NCBI GenBank assembly: GCA_905479885.1
Contig: CAJQOE010000098.1
Span: 1-6,614, forward strand
Origin: an uncultured Rickettsiaceae bacterium
Lineage (GTDB): Bacteria; Pseudomonadota; Alphaproteobacteria; Rickettsiales; Rickettsiaceae
Reading direction: 5' to 3'
Length of the DNA: 6,614 bases
Shown piece by piece: positions 1 to 6,289 of this stretch. The position numbers were made by a program, and so were the translations under genes. Position 1 is the stretch's first letter. Each line of letters opens with the position of its first letter. The notes under the pieces are model-generated. The model was not told the origin of the DNA and did not search any database. It was given only the letters and a program-made list of their open reading frames with translations.

Positions 1-46
1 TAGGAGAGTAACCAACTTACGCCACCTTCAAAGGTTTAATACCTCG

Positions 47-55
47 ATTATAACA
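47..55 (-). promoter_or_regulatory. Possible leftward extended -10 promoter
   Basis: On the minus strand this reads TGTTATAAT, a consensus -10 hexamer (47-52) preceded by the TGN of an extended -10. No good -35 lies at 16-18 bp. Transcription would begin near position 40 and leave the window leftwards, so any target gene is out of view. In AT-rich DNA such matches arise by chance, so this is only a candidate. Confidence 0.3.
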
Positions 56-153
56 TATTTGACTCAAAACTCGTAGTACAAAGATGCCCTGTATGTCAGT
101 AAATATAATACCTTCAAGCCTTTTCGTTCAGACACTATCTACCACAAATGAGC

Positions 154-182
154 TTGCAAAAAAACTATAATTTATTTATAAT
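154..182 (+). promoter_or_regulatory. Sigma-70 type promoter of tRNA-Ala
   Basis: The -35 element TTGCAA (154-159) and the -10 element TATAAT (177-182) are separated by exactly 17 bp. Expected transcription start is near 189-190, giving only about 7 nt of 5' leader before the tRNA at 197. Position, spacing and near-consensus elements all fit a stable-RNA promoter. A second TATAAT at 166-171 is too close to the -35 to be the one used. Confidence 0.7.
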
Positions 183-196
183 CAGCCTCTTATTGT

Positions 197-272
197 GGGG
201 CCATAGCTCAATTGGTAGAGCGTTTGGATGGCATTCAAAAGGTCGGCGGTTCGATTCCGCCTGGCTCCACCA
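197..272 (+). tRNA. tRNA-Ala, anticodon GGC, CCA encoded
   Basis: A complete 76-nt cloverleaf can be folded by eye. The acceptor stem is 197-203 with 262-268, the D arm begins with GCTC and closes with GAGC (218-221), and the anticodon stem is 223-227 with 235-239 around a 7-nt loop. The anticodon GGC lies at 230-232. The T arm is GGCGG / CCGCC (245-249, 257-261) with loop TTCGATT. The discriminator is A269 and the CCA end is genomically encoded (270-272). The acceptor stem has the G3:U70 wobble pair (G199 with T266), the main alanine identity element for AlaRS, which confirms the assignment independently of the anticodon. The tRNA decodes GCC and GCU. It has its own promoter just upstream. 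Confidence 0.97.
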
Positions 273-320
273 GGCTCTCTTCCATAGGTTTTGACGCAAA
301 ACTTATCGATAATACCCAGT

Positions 321-339
321 TGCTATAAGTTATATAGCA
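321..339. other. Intergenic hairpin
   Basis: TGCTATA (321-327) and TATAGCA (333-339) form a perfect 7-bp inverted repeat with a 5-nt loop. It lies between tRNA-Ala and the convergent 40-residue ORF, where a transcription stop for either side would be expected. No T-run follows on either strand, so it is not a canonical intrinsic terminator. It could be an mRNA 3'-end stabilising structure or chance. Confidence 0.3.
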
Positions 340-371
340 GTGCTTGTAATTCTATTATTTGATTCTTGTTC

Positions 372-494
372 TTAATTTGAACCGATAGTTTCTTCCTTTC
401 CTGGAGCCTTATCATCTGACAACTCTTCAAGGAAATTATCAAAAATTGCAGCTATTTCGTTCTGCAGCTCTTCTAATGTTTCATTATCTGTCAT
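372..494 (-). CDS. Hypothetical 40-residue acidic protein
   Basis: An ATG at 492-494 opens a 40-codon frame ending in TAA at 372-374. The protein starts MTDNETLEELQNEIAAIF and is rich in Glu and Asp. Residues about 5-26 should form an amphipathic helix with hydrophobic residues (L, I, F) spaced 3-4 apart; the tail is polar. There is no signal peptide, membrane segment or recognisable domain, and I do not know the family. Support for it being real is mainly upstream: a near-consensus promoter (532-560) would place the transcript start about 30 nt before the ATG. The Shine-Dalgarno is poor. It lies 89 nt downstream of ccmF on the same strand, so it could also be read through from that operon. 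A small cytosolic helical protein or a chance ORF are both possible. Confidence 0.5.
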   Translation of the reverse strand: MTDNETLEELQNEIAAIFDNFLEELSDDKAPGKEETIGSN

Positions 495-531
495 AACGTT
501 ACTACATATTTTAATTATAAATATTAACGCA

Positions 532-560
532 AGTATACATTAATATAATTTATATTGCAA
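532..560 (-). promoter_or_regulatory. Sigma-70 type promoter for the 40-residue ORF
   Basis: Read on the minus strand, the -35 element TTGCAA (555-560) and the -10 element TATACT (532-537) are separated by 17 bp. A start near 525 would give a leader of about 30 nt before the ATG at 494. The -35 is embedded in a perfect 14-bp palindrome (551-564), which could be an operator or simply AT-rich symmetry. Confidence 0.55.
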
Positions 561-564
561 TATA
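551..564. repeat. Perfect 14-bp palindrome over a -35 element
   Basis: The sequence TATATTGCAATATA is identical to its own reverse complement. It covers the -35 hexamer of the leftward promoter at 532-560 and lies 19 bp past the ccmF stop codon. A repressor dimer could use such a site, but the composition is nearly all A/T, so chance is a serious alternative. Confidence 0.35.
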
Positions 565-583
565 GTAACTATTGTTTTGAGAT

Positions 584-2407
584 TTAAACCTTGATACTTT
601 TTCTACTAAAAAGTAATGTGCCAAACCCAGCAGAGATAATAAGTACAGAGAACCAAATGAAGCTTATAAAGGGTTGATAATAAATTTTAGCGTGCATAGT
701 TTTATTATCAACTCGGCTTAAAACAGCGTAAAAATCGTAAAACAAGAAAGAATAGATATCAACTTCTTGCGACAATGTATTTTCAACTTTATATAGTCTA
801 TTTTCAGGTTTTAAAATAATTACACTGCCATTTTTATCTTCCACCTTGAACACTGCTATTTGTCTGTAATAATTTACGCCGTCAGTAAACTTAATATCCT
901 CTAACTTAACCGACATTCCTTGGTTACTGACTTGCTCACCTACTTTGCCAACAAAGTCAATTTCTTGAGCCAGCAAGCTATTAAGTAATATACTAAGCGC
1001 AAGTAAGCCAAAACCAAAATGCCCTAATAGCAATGAATATTTAAGGAAAGAGGACGGGGATACAAAAACTAGCGATAATGTTTGCAACATCAGAGAAATT
1101 GCCGCAAAACTTATAGAAGCTGAGATTATGCCAAACTCAACCCAAAAGCTTAAAGCGAAGGTTGCAAGCCCACTAATTATAGCCAAAGCTATAGTTAACC
1201 AGCGTAATTTTTGTGCAACAACAGGAGTAATGGCGGTAAATAATAATATTGGTATGAATATTGGTATGAATACAGAGGTGAAATATTCCGGGTCAATAAC
1301 TATCTCTATCCCTAGCACAAAAGAACAATATATTGGATAGATGAGAGCTATTATGATAGATATCAACGCAGCAATCCATAATACATTACCAACTAGCATT
1401 ATACGCTCATATAATGCTACTGAATTGGCGCGTGGTAAATATCTATGCTTAACTACAAACCACATCAAGCATAATAATGTTAAAACAACGCATATTGATA
1501 GAATATACAATCCACGCTCTGGTGAGAATGCGAATGAATGCACTGAAGAAATAATGCCGCTTCGAACTATAAAAGTGCCGTATAAGCTTAGAAGAAAGCT
1601 AGATAAAGATAAGCTAATCATCCAGCGCATAAATCCACCATTACGCTCACTGATTATTAAAAAATGATGTAATGCTATACCAGATAGCCATGGCAATAAT
1701 GAAATATTTTCCACCGGATCAAAAAACCAAAAACCTCCCCATCCAAGCTCACGATATGCCCACCAAGAACCAAGGCCGATGCCAGCGCTTAAAGTCATTA
1801 GAGAAAAACTAGAAAATAACCTAGCGATCTTTAGAATTCGCTTACTCTCTTCAGGTGTATAAAGCAATAAACACCCACTAACAAAAAGAGCAACATAACC
1901 AACGTTTCCTAAATATAATAAAGGTGGATGTATAGATAATGCCATATCTTGTAGCATTGGGTTTAGCCCCATCCCTTGATGCGGAACAAAGCTAAATTCC
2001 TCAAATGGATTAGAGGTAAAAATAATAAAGCTAATAAATACAACCTGAATAAAAGCCAGAATTACTACAGCAAACTCTCGTGATTCGCTACTAAAGTCAG
2101 CATAATAAATATATGCAAACCCTACTAAAGCAAGCAATGCAACCCATAAAAGCATTGACCCTTCATGACTTGCCCAACAAGCGGCTATTTTATAAATCAA
2201 AGGCAGTAATGAACTAGAATTCAAGAACACATTCTTGATACTAAAATCGGAAGAAATAAAAGCTACAACTAGAATTACAAAAGAAATAACAAGTACTGAG
2301 CTTCCTAGATAAAAACAAATAAATCGCACTTTGTTTTTAAACAAAATAGCACCAAAAGAAGCTACTAAAGAAATGATTAGTAAAGAATTACCTATTAGAC
2401 TAAGCAC
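584..2407 (-). CDS. ccmF: Cytochrome c heme lyase subunit CcmF
   Basis: CcmF is the polytopic inner-membrane protein of System I cytochrome c maturation. It takes heme from holo-CcmE and, with CcmH, ligates it to the CXXCH motif of apocytochromes c on the periplasmic side. The 607-residue protein (E. coli 647) has many membrane segments, the early motif WASHEGS (78-84) and the heme-handling WWD-type motif WGGFWFFDPVEN (223-234). Histidines match the four important E. coli positions: H160, H247/H248, H290 (RSGIISSVH) and H463. A soluble domain at about 481-575 precedes the last helix. The start is GTG (2405-2407), whose G is the last base of the upstream TAG stop; AGGA lies 8 nt before it. The gene is therefore translationally coupled to the CorC-like gene. 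Other ccm genes are not adjacent. An in-frame 12-bp tandem duplication gives FIPIFIPI at about 380-387. No clear terminator follows. Confidence 0.95.
   Translation of the reverse strand: MLSLIGNSLLIISLVASFGAILFKNKVRFICFYLGSSVLVISFVILVVAFISSDFSIKNVFLNSSSLLPLIYKIAACWASHEGSMLLWVALLALVGFAYIYYADFSSESREFAVVILAFIQVVFISFIIFTSNPFEEFSFVPHQGMGLNPMLQDMALSIHPPLLYLGNVGYVALFVSGCLLLYTPEESKRILKIARLFSSFSLMTLSAGIGLGSWWAYRELGWGGFWFFDPVENISLLPWLSGIALHHFLIISERNGGFMRWMISLSLSSFLLSLYGTFIVRSGIISSVHSFAFSPERGLYILSICVVLTLLCLMWFVVKHRYLPRANSVALYERIMLVGNVLWIAALISIIIALIYPIYCSFVLGIEIVIDPEYFTSVFIPIFIPILLFTAITPVVAQKLRWLTIALAIISGLATFALSFWVEFGIISASISFAAISLMLQTLSLVFVSPSSFLKYSLLLGHFGFGLLALSILLNSLLAQEIDFVGKVGEQVSNQGMSVKLEDIKFTDGVNYYRQIAVFKVEDKNGSVIILKPENRLYKVENTLSQEVDIYSFLFYDFYAVLSRVDNKTMHAKIYYQPFISFIWFSVLIISAGFGTLLFSRKSIKV
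1245..1272. repeat. 12-bp tandem repeat inside ccmF
   Basis: A 12-bp unit, AATATTGGTATG on the plus strand, is present in 2.3 copies with no mismatch over 28 bp. It is in frame with ccmF and encodes a duplicated FIPI tetrapeptide in a hydrophobic segment. The likely origin is slipped-strand duplication. It preserves the reading frame, so the gene should remain functional. Confidence 0.8.
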
Positions 2408-3672
2408 TATTTAGATCCTTTACCTTGCTGCACTACTACTAATATAGTCTTAATACGATTTTCTGATTTTTTTTGAACTATAATTTTCAAGTTTTTCTCA
2501 ATTAGATATTCTCCTTGGTTTGGAATACGCTCAAGCCTATGTATTACAAACCCTGCAATTGTTGTAGCATCAGTCTCTGGTAGCGTCCAACTTAGCTCAC
2601 GGTTTAAATCACGCACTGGCATAGAACCATCAATGATATATTCATGCTCAGATTTTTTTGTTACTTTATTTTTACCAGAATCATATTCATCATAAATTTG
2701 TCCGACTATCTCTTCTAATATATCTTCGAGAGTGATGATACCCTGTAAATCACCATATTCATCGACTACGCAAGCCAAATGACTTTGTCCTTCTCTAAAA
2801 GTTTGTAATTGTTGCGTTACTAGTGCATTATCAGGAATAAATATAGGCTCGCTCAGAAGAGCACGCACATCTATATCGTTTACCGGGCCGGTATGACTAT
2901 ATAATTTACTCAGCAAATCCTTTACATGCAAAACACCAATTATATTATCATGATCACCTTCCCAAAAAGGAACTCTAGTATGAGGTGAAGAGAGAACTTT
3001 ATCTATTATTTTTTCCGGTTTGATAGCAATGTTCATAGCAACAATATTACTACGATGCACCATAATATCTGCTATAACCATATCCTTTAAATTCAATATA
3101 CCGCCTAGCATATCACGATCATTTTTTACAACATTTCCTTCATGCATATGATGCTCTATTACGCCACGCACTTCGTCTGATGCAGAGACTTGCTGATTTA
3201 GATCAATACGCATTACAAAACAAAATGCTTTAATAATGTAAGCAAGAATAACATTAATGGGCTGTAATATTTTTAAAAAGACCAACAATATAGGTGTCGC
3301 TAGAAGCGCTATTTTTTCTGGCTTAGCAACGGCAATAGCTTTAGGTACAACTTCTGAAAAAACTATAATGGAAAACGACATTACTATTGAAGAAACTAAT
3401 GTACCAAGATCATCGCCAAGGAATTCTATAAACAAACTAGTTGCCATAATTGTACATAAAGTTTTAGCTAAACTATTACCAATTAGCAAAGTGCTAATAA
3501 CCTTTTCTTTCCTTTTTAAAAGACTTAATAACAATTCGGCACGTCGACTCCCCTCTGATTTCATCTTTTGGATCAAACCCTGCGAGGTAGCTGTTATGGC
3601 GGTTTCAGTGGCCGAAATCAACGCTGCAGCGCCGAGTAAACAAATTATTACAGATACAACAATGAAGAACAT
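2407..3672 (-). CDS. HlyC/CorC (CNNM/CBS) family membrane transporter
   Basis: A 421-residue protein with the full three-part family architecture. The N-terminal CNNM (DUF21) membrane domain spans about 1-190, with helices near 1-20, 58-82, 92-112 and 120-155. It contains SATETA (20-25), the IGNSL motif (64-68) and the hallmark FSEVVPK (105-111). A CBS pair covers about 195-325; the second ends in the characteristic VVDEYGDLQGIITLEDILEE (302-321). The CorC_HlyC domain is about 342-415 (DATTIAGFV at 368-376). Family members are linked to Mg2+/Co2+ export or Mg2+ homeostasis; the name hemolysin is historical. The exact ion is not deducible here. The ATG at 3670-3672 lacks a Shine-Dalgarno and follows an A/T run, but no other in-frame start is close. 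The TAG stop overlaps the ccmF GTG by one base, so the two are co-transcribed. Confidence 0.92.
   Translation of the reverse strand: MFFIVVSVIICLLGAAALISATETAITATSQGLIQKMKSEGSRRAELLLSLLKRKEKVISTLLIGNSLAKTLCTIMATSLFIEFLGDDLGTLVSSIVMSFSIIVFSEVVPKAIAVAKPEKIALLATPILLVFLKILQPINVILAYIIKAFCFVMRIDLNQQVSASDEVRGVIEHHMHEGNVVKNDRDMLGGILNLKDMVIADIMVHRSNIVAMNIAIKPEKIIDKVLSSPHTRVPFWEGDHDNIIGVLHVKDLLSKLYSHTGPVNDIDVRALLSEPIFIPDNALVTQQLQTFREGQSHLACVVDEYGDLQGIITLEDILEEIVGQIYDEYDSGKNKVTKKSEHEYIIDGSMPVRDLNRELSWTLPETDATTIAGFVIHRLERIPNQGEYLIEKNLKIIVQKKSENRIKTILVVVQQGKGSK
2416..2419 (-). promoter_or_regulatory. Shine-Dalgarno of ccmF
   Basis: AGGA on the minus strand lies 8 nt before the GTG start of ccmF, inside the last codons of the upstream gene. 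It supports the GTG overlapping the stop codon as the true start. Confidence 0.6.
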
Positions 3673-3732
3673 TAATTTATTTTTTTTAAAAAATGAGTAA
3701 CCAGATTCTAATTTAGTTGATATTATCTGCCT

Positions 3733-3738
3733 TTGACA
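3733..3738 (+). promoter_or_regulatory. Candidate -35 element for thyX
   Basis: A perfect consensus TTGACA lies 50 bp before the thyX ATG. No good -10 exists at 16-18 bp spacing (TCACAT at 3757-3762 is the nearest weak match, with 18 bp), so the rightward promoter is only partly supported. It sits about where the leftward corC-like transcript would begin. Confidence 0.35.
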
Positions 3739-3744
3739 AGGTTT

Positions 3745-3773
3745 ATTATAAAATCATCACATAAAAATTACAA
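3745..3773 (-). promoter_or_regulatory. Sigma-70 type promoter of the corC-like/ccmF unit
   Basis: On the minus strand, the -35 element TTGTAA (3768-3773) and the consensus -10 element TATAAT (3745-3750) are separated by 17 bp. A start near 3738 gives a leader of about 66 nt before the ATG at 3672. The site lies in the divergent region shared with thyX; its -35 is only 15 bp from the thyX start codon. Confidence 0.6.
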
Positions 3774-3776
3774 AAC

Positions 3777-3781
3777 AAAGG
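3777..3781 (+). promoter_or_regulatory. Shine-Dalgarno of thyX
   Basis: AAAGG is placed 7 nt before the ATG at 3789, a standard spacing that supports this start codon. Confidence 0.6.
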
Positions 3782-3788
3782 TAAATTA

Positions 3789-4712
3789 ATGACCAAAGAA
3801 AATGAATTACAAGAGGTTTTAGCAATAAAAAATACCACAAAGAGAGCAACTGTAGATGCACTTGAAGATTTATTATACACGCCAATAGATGTATTAGATC
3901 ATGGATTTATAAGAGTAATAGATTACATGGGTGACGATAGCTCCATTGTACAAGCAGCAAGAGTTTCTTATGGACGCGGAACGAAAAAAAGCCTTCAAGA
4001 TAAAGGCTTGATTAACTATTTAATGAGGCACCGTCACACTACACCATTTGAAATGTGCGACATCAAATTCCACATAAAACTGCCTATTTTTATAGCGCGA
4101 CAATGGATTCGTCATAGAACTGCCAGCGTAAATGAATATTCTGCCAGATATTCAATATTAACTAACGAGTTTTATGTACCAGAAAAAATCAATCTAAGTC
4201 CACAATCTCAAATCAACAAGCAGGGGCGTAGCGACAATAAATTACCTGAAGCAGAGGCAGACAGAGTGCTATCTATTCTAAAATCAGATGCAGAACATTG
4301 TTATAACAACTATGTTGGCATGATGAATGAAGACGAGCATGGTAATATAGTTGACGAAAATAATGTAGGTATCACTAGGGAACTAGCACGCATGAATCTT
4401 ACCCTAAACCACTACACAGAATGGTACTGGAAAATCAATCTACATAATTTACTGCATTTCTTAGCCCTGCGCGCAGACCCACACGCCCAGTATGAAATCA
4501 GGGTTTATGCACAAGCAATGTTAGATGTAGTTAAAGCTTGGGTACCTTATGCTTATGAAGCTTTTGCCGAACATAAAATGCATGGCACTAGTATCTCTAA
4601 AAAAGGCATGGAAATTATTCGCTTAATGGTCGATGGCAAAGATGTAGACCAGGAATCTAGCGGTATGAGCAAACGCGAATGGAGCGAATTAATGACTGCT
4701 CTAGGAAAATAG
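3789..4712 (+). CDS. thyX: Flavin-dependent thymidylate synthase ThyX
   Basis: ThyX converts dUMP to dTMP in the cytosol using methylene-tetrahydrofolate as carbon donor and FAD with NAD(P)H as reductant, so it releases tetrahydrofolate and does not need dihydrofolate reductase to recycle folate. The diagnostic ThyX motif RHRTASVNEYSAR is present at 108-120 with every signature residue (RHR, S, NE, S, R). Other family blocks are RHRHTTPFE (80-88), the helix RELARMNLTLNHYTEWYWK (197-215) and ALRADPHAQYEIRVYA (226-241). At 307 residues it is longer than the compact bacterial forms, with about 45 residues after the core. The ATG at 3789 has AAAGG 7 nt upstream. It is the first gene of a rightward unit with miaA, 5 nt between them, and diverges from the corC-like gene. 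The enzyme replaces the unrelated ThyA in many reduced genomes; whether ThyA is absent here cannot be seen. Confidence 0.97.
   Translation: MTKENELQEVLAIKNTTKRATVDALEDLLYTPIDVLDHGFIRVIDYMGDDSSIVQAARVSYGRGTKKSLQDKGLINYLMRHRHTTPFEMCDIKFHIKLPIFIARQWIRHRTASVNEYSARYSILTNEFYVPEKINLSPQSQINKQGRSDNKLPEAEADRVLSILKSDAEHCYNNYVGMMNEDEHGNIVDENNVGITRELARMNLTLNHYTEWYWKINLHNLLHFLALRADPHAQYEIRVYAQAMLDVVKAWVPYAYEAFAEHKMHGTSISKKGMEIIRLMVDGKDVDQESSGMSKREWSELMTALGK
4703..4706 (+). promoter_or_regulatory. Shine-Dalgarno of miaA
   Basis: AGGA lies 11 nt before the ATG at 4718, within the last codons of thyX. It favours 4718 over the in-frame ATG at 4679, which lies inside thyX and has no comparable site. Confidence 0.5.
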
Positions 4713-4717
4713 TCATC

Positions 4718-5662
4718 ATGTCAAATAACGCACACAGGGCCATAATTATTTGTGGCCCTACTGCTAGCGGTAAGACTGAATTTGCACATCAAATAGCTCT
4801 AAAAAACCATGGAGAAATCGTCAATGCAGATTCAATGCAGCTATATAAACAACTACCAATCATTACAGCCTCGCCTGCGGCAAGTTTACAAAAAGAATTA
4901 CCGTATCATTTATATAATTTCCAAAATGTAGACAAAGAATTTTCTGCGGCAAAATATGTCAATGCCGCTAGCAAAATGGTAACACAAATTACAGAACGCA
5001 ATAAATTGCCAATCATTGTTGGTGGCAGTGGTATGTATATAAATATGCTAGTAAATGGCTATAGTGCAATTCCAAATATAGAAGATGATATAAGAACCGA
5101 GGCCCGCAAATTACATACAAAAATTGGAGCGGATGCATTTTTTCAAAATTTACAAATTTTAGACCCACAAATTACTACGATACTAAATATTGGTGATACG
5201 CAGCGGATAATACGCGCTTATGAAGTCGTTGTGCAAACGGGACAATCTATATTAAACTTCCAAGCACAGGACAACATTATGCCTTTGCCTAATTTCTCCT
5301 TCGATATATTTTGTCTGCTCCCAGAGAGAAAATTCCTTTACAAAACATGCAATACCCGCCTTATAAAATTATTTGATGCTGGAGCTATTGAAGAAGTAAA
5401 AGATTTATATAAAAACTACGGAGATTTGCAAACTAGTGCTATGAAAGCTTTAGGAGTAGCAGAAATTATTTCTTATATAAAAGGCAACATAACACGCCAA
5501 GACGCAATAGACTTAGCTAGCACTCGAACCAGGCAATATGCAAAACGCCAAATTACCTGGTTTAAGAATCAGCTACCAAACACAAAGATTATTAAATTTA
5601 ATAATCTGGAAGAATATAAGCTACTAATGACGAGCTTTACTCTTCATTCATATACGAATTAA
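4718..5662 (+). CDS. miaA: tRNA dimethylallyltransferase MiaA
   Basis: MiaA transfers the dimethylallyl group of DMAPP to N6 of A37 in tRNAs that read codons beginning with U, giving i6A and improving decoding fidelity. From the ATG at 4718 the protein is 314 residues, matching E. coli (316). Motifs are in the expected order: P-loop GPTASGKT (13-20), NADSMQLY (36-43, D38 being the presumed general base), YHLYNF (63-68), FSAAKYVNAA (75-84), VGGSGMYI (101-108) and the signature TRQYAKRQITWFKNQ (271-285). An in-frame ATG at 4679 would add 13 residues and overlap thyX by 34 nt. The later start is preferred because the P-loop then begins at the usual distance from the N-terminus and AGGA precedes it. 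It probably shares the thyX transcript. It ends 9 nt before the stop of the convergent regulator gene. All key blocks appear intact. Confidence 0.95.
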   Translation: MSNNAHRAIIICGPTASGKTEFAHQIALKNHGEIVNADSMQLYKQLPIITASPAASLQKELPYHLYNFQNVDKEFSAAKYVNAASKMVTQITERNKLPIIVGGSGMYINMLVNGYSAIPNIEDDIRTEARKLHTKIGADAFFQNLQILDPQITTILNIGDTQRIIRAYEVVVQTGQSILNFQAQDNIMPLPNFSFDIFCLLPERKFLYKTCNTRLIKLFDAGAIEEVKDLYKNYGDLQTSAMKALGVAEIISYIKGNITRQDAIDLASTRTRQYAKRQITWFKNQLPNTKIIKFNNLEEYKLLMTSFTLHSYTN

Positions 5663-5671
5663 GAATAAAAT

Positions 5672-6289
5672 TTACTCAAAGCTCTTTATGCTTAAGCAAC
5701 ACTGCGTTGCTGTAATCTCAATAAAACCGTTAGGTAATTTTTGTTTTAATTTATATAGATGAGTATCAACAGTAGTGGACTCACTATCTGGGTGGTAATT
5801 CCAAATCTTATGCTTTAAATGTTCTTTACTACACAGGAAATTTGTACTCATTAACAACTCAACAAAAATAGAGTTTTCTTTACTTGTTAACAATATCTCA
5901 GTATCTATCGAACTTATTTTTGCATAACGTTGATGATAAATCCAGCTTTTATTAATGCAGCAAAATAAATAATTATCCTGCATATTACTATACACAACCT
6001 TCAATAACTCCTTCAATCTCAAAGGTTTATGAAAATTAATTTCACTACTTACAAGCTGTTTAGAAGTTAAATTGATTAGCGTATTAACACGATAACATGG
6101 AATATCGGTACTATTAATATTTTTATCTATAATCAGTAAATCTACTTTACTTATATTGTTAATAGACTCAATATAATCAGAGCAAAACAACTGGACTGGA
6201 AAACTAGTATTATCACACAAGGCGTTGAAAATAATTGAATTATCACCGATAATAACAAAATTTTTTTGACCTACACTCGGTAAAATCAT
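5672..6289 (-). CDS. OmpR-type winged-helix regulator with degenerate receiver
   Basis: A 205-residue cytosolic protein. The C-terminal half (about 118-202) is an OmpR/PhoB winged-helix DNA-binding domain. It has LTSKENSIFVELL (134-146), where the family has LTxKE, then SKEHLKHKIW (154-163) and the recognition-helix block STTVDTHLYKLKQKLP (171-186), parallel to the family's VDxHIxxLRxKL. The N-terminal part (about 9-100) looks like a shortened receiver of about 90 residues instead of about 120. VIIGDN (12-17) replaces the usual VDDE acid pair, LLIID (51-55) could keep the phospho-acceptor Asp at D55, and HKPLRLKELL (87-96) keeps the conserved Lys-Pro. Loss of one acidic-pocket residue suggests weak or phosphorylation-independent control; this is inference. 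The ATG overlaps the upstream rhodanese stop as ATGA, with no clear Shine-Dalgarno, so translation is probably coupled. No sensor kinase is in the window, and target genes are unknown. Confidence 0.75.
   Translation of the reverse strand: MILPSVGQKNFVIIGDNSIIFNALCDNTSFPVQLFCSDYIESINNISKVDLLIIDKNINSTDIPCYRVNTLINLTSKQLVSSEINFHKPLRLKELLKVVYSNMQDNYLFCCINKSWIYHQRYAKISSIDTEILLTSKENSIFVELLMSTNFLCSKEHLKHKIWNYHPDSESTTVDTHLYKLKQKLPNGFIEITATQCCLSIKSFE

Noticed and set aside
166..171. TATAAT as the -10 of the tRNA promoter.
   Set aside because: Only 6 bp separates it from TTGCAA. The TATAAT at 177-182 has the ideal 17-bp spacing.
286..304. Hairpin just after tRNA-Ala (AGGTTTTG / CAAAACTT, 3-nt loop) as a terminator.
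   Set aside because: The stem is A/T-rich, includes a G:T pair and is not followed by a T-run on the plus strand, so it is not a credible intrinsic terminator.
1128..1667. Two rightward open frames of 70 and 108 codons.
   Set aside because: They lie antisense within ccmF, whose family motifs are unambiguous, and their translations show no domain. They are shadows of the real gene.
3257..3700. A rightward 147-codon open frame.
   Set aside because: It is antisense to the CNNM domain of the corC-like gene, which carries the FSEVVPK and IGNSL motifs. No independent support.
5689..5711. Palindrome TGCTTAAGCA (5689-5698) and stem AGCAAC/GTTGCT (5695-5711) as a bidirectional terminator between miaA and the regulator.
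   Set aside because: Both lie inside the regulator's coding sequence and no T-run follows on either strand. They may still affect transcript ends, but the sequence does not show it.
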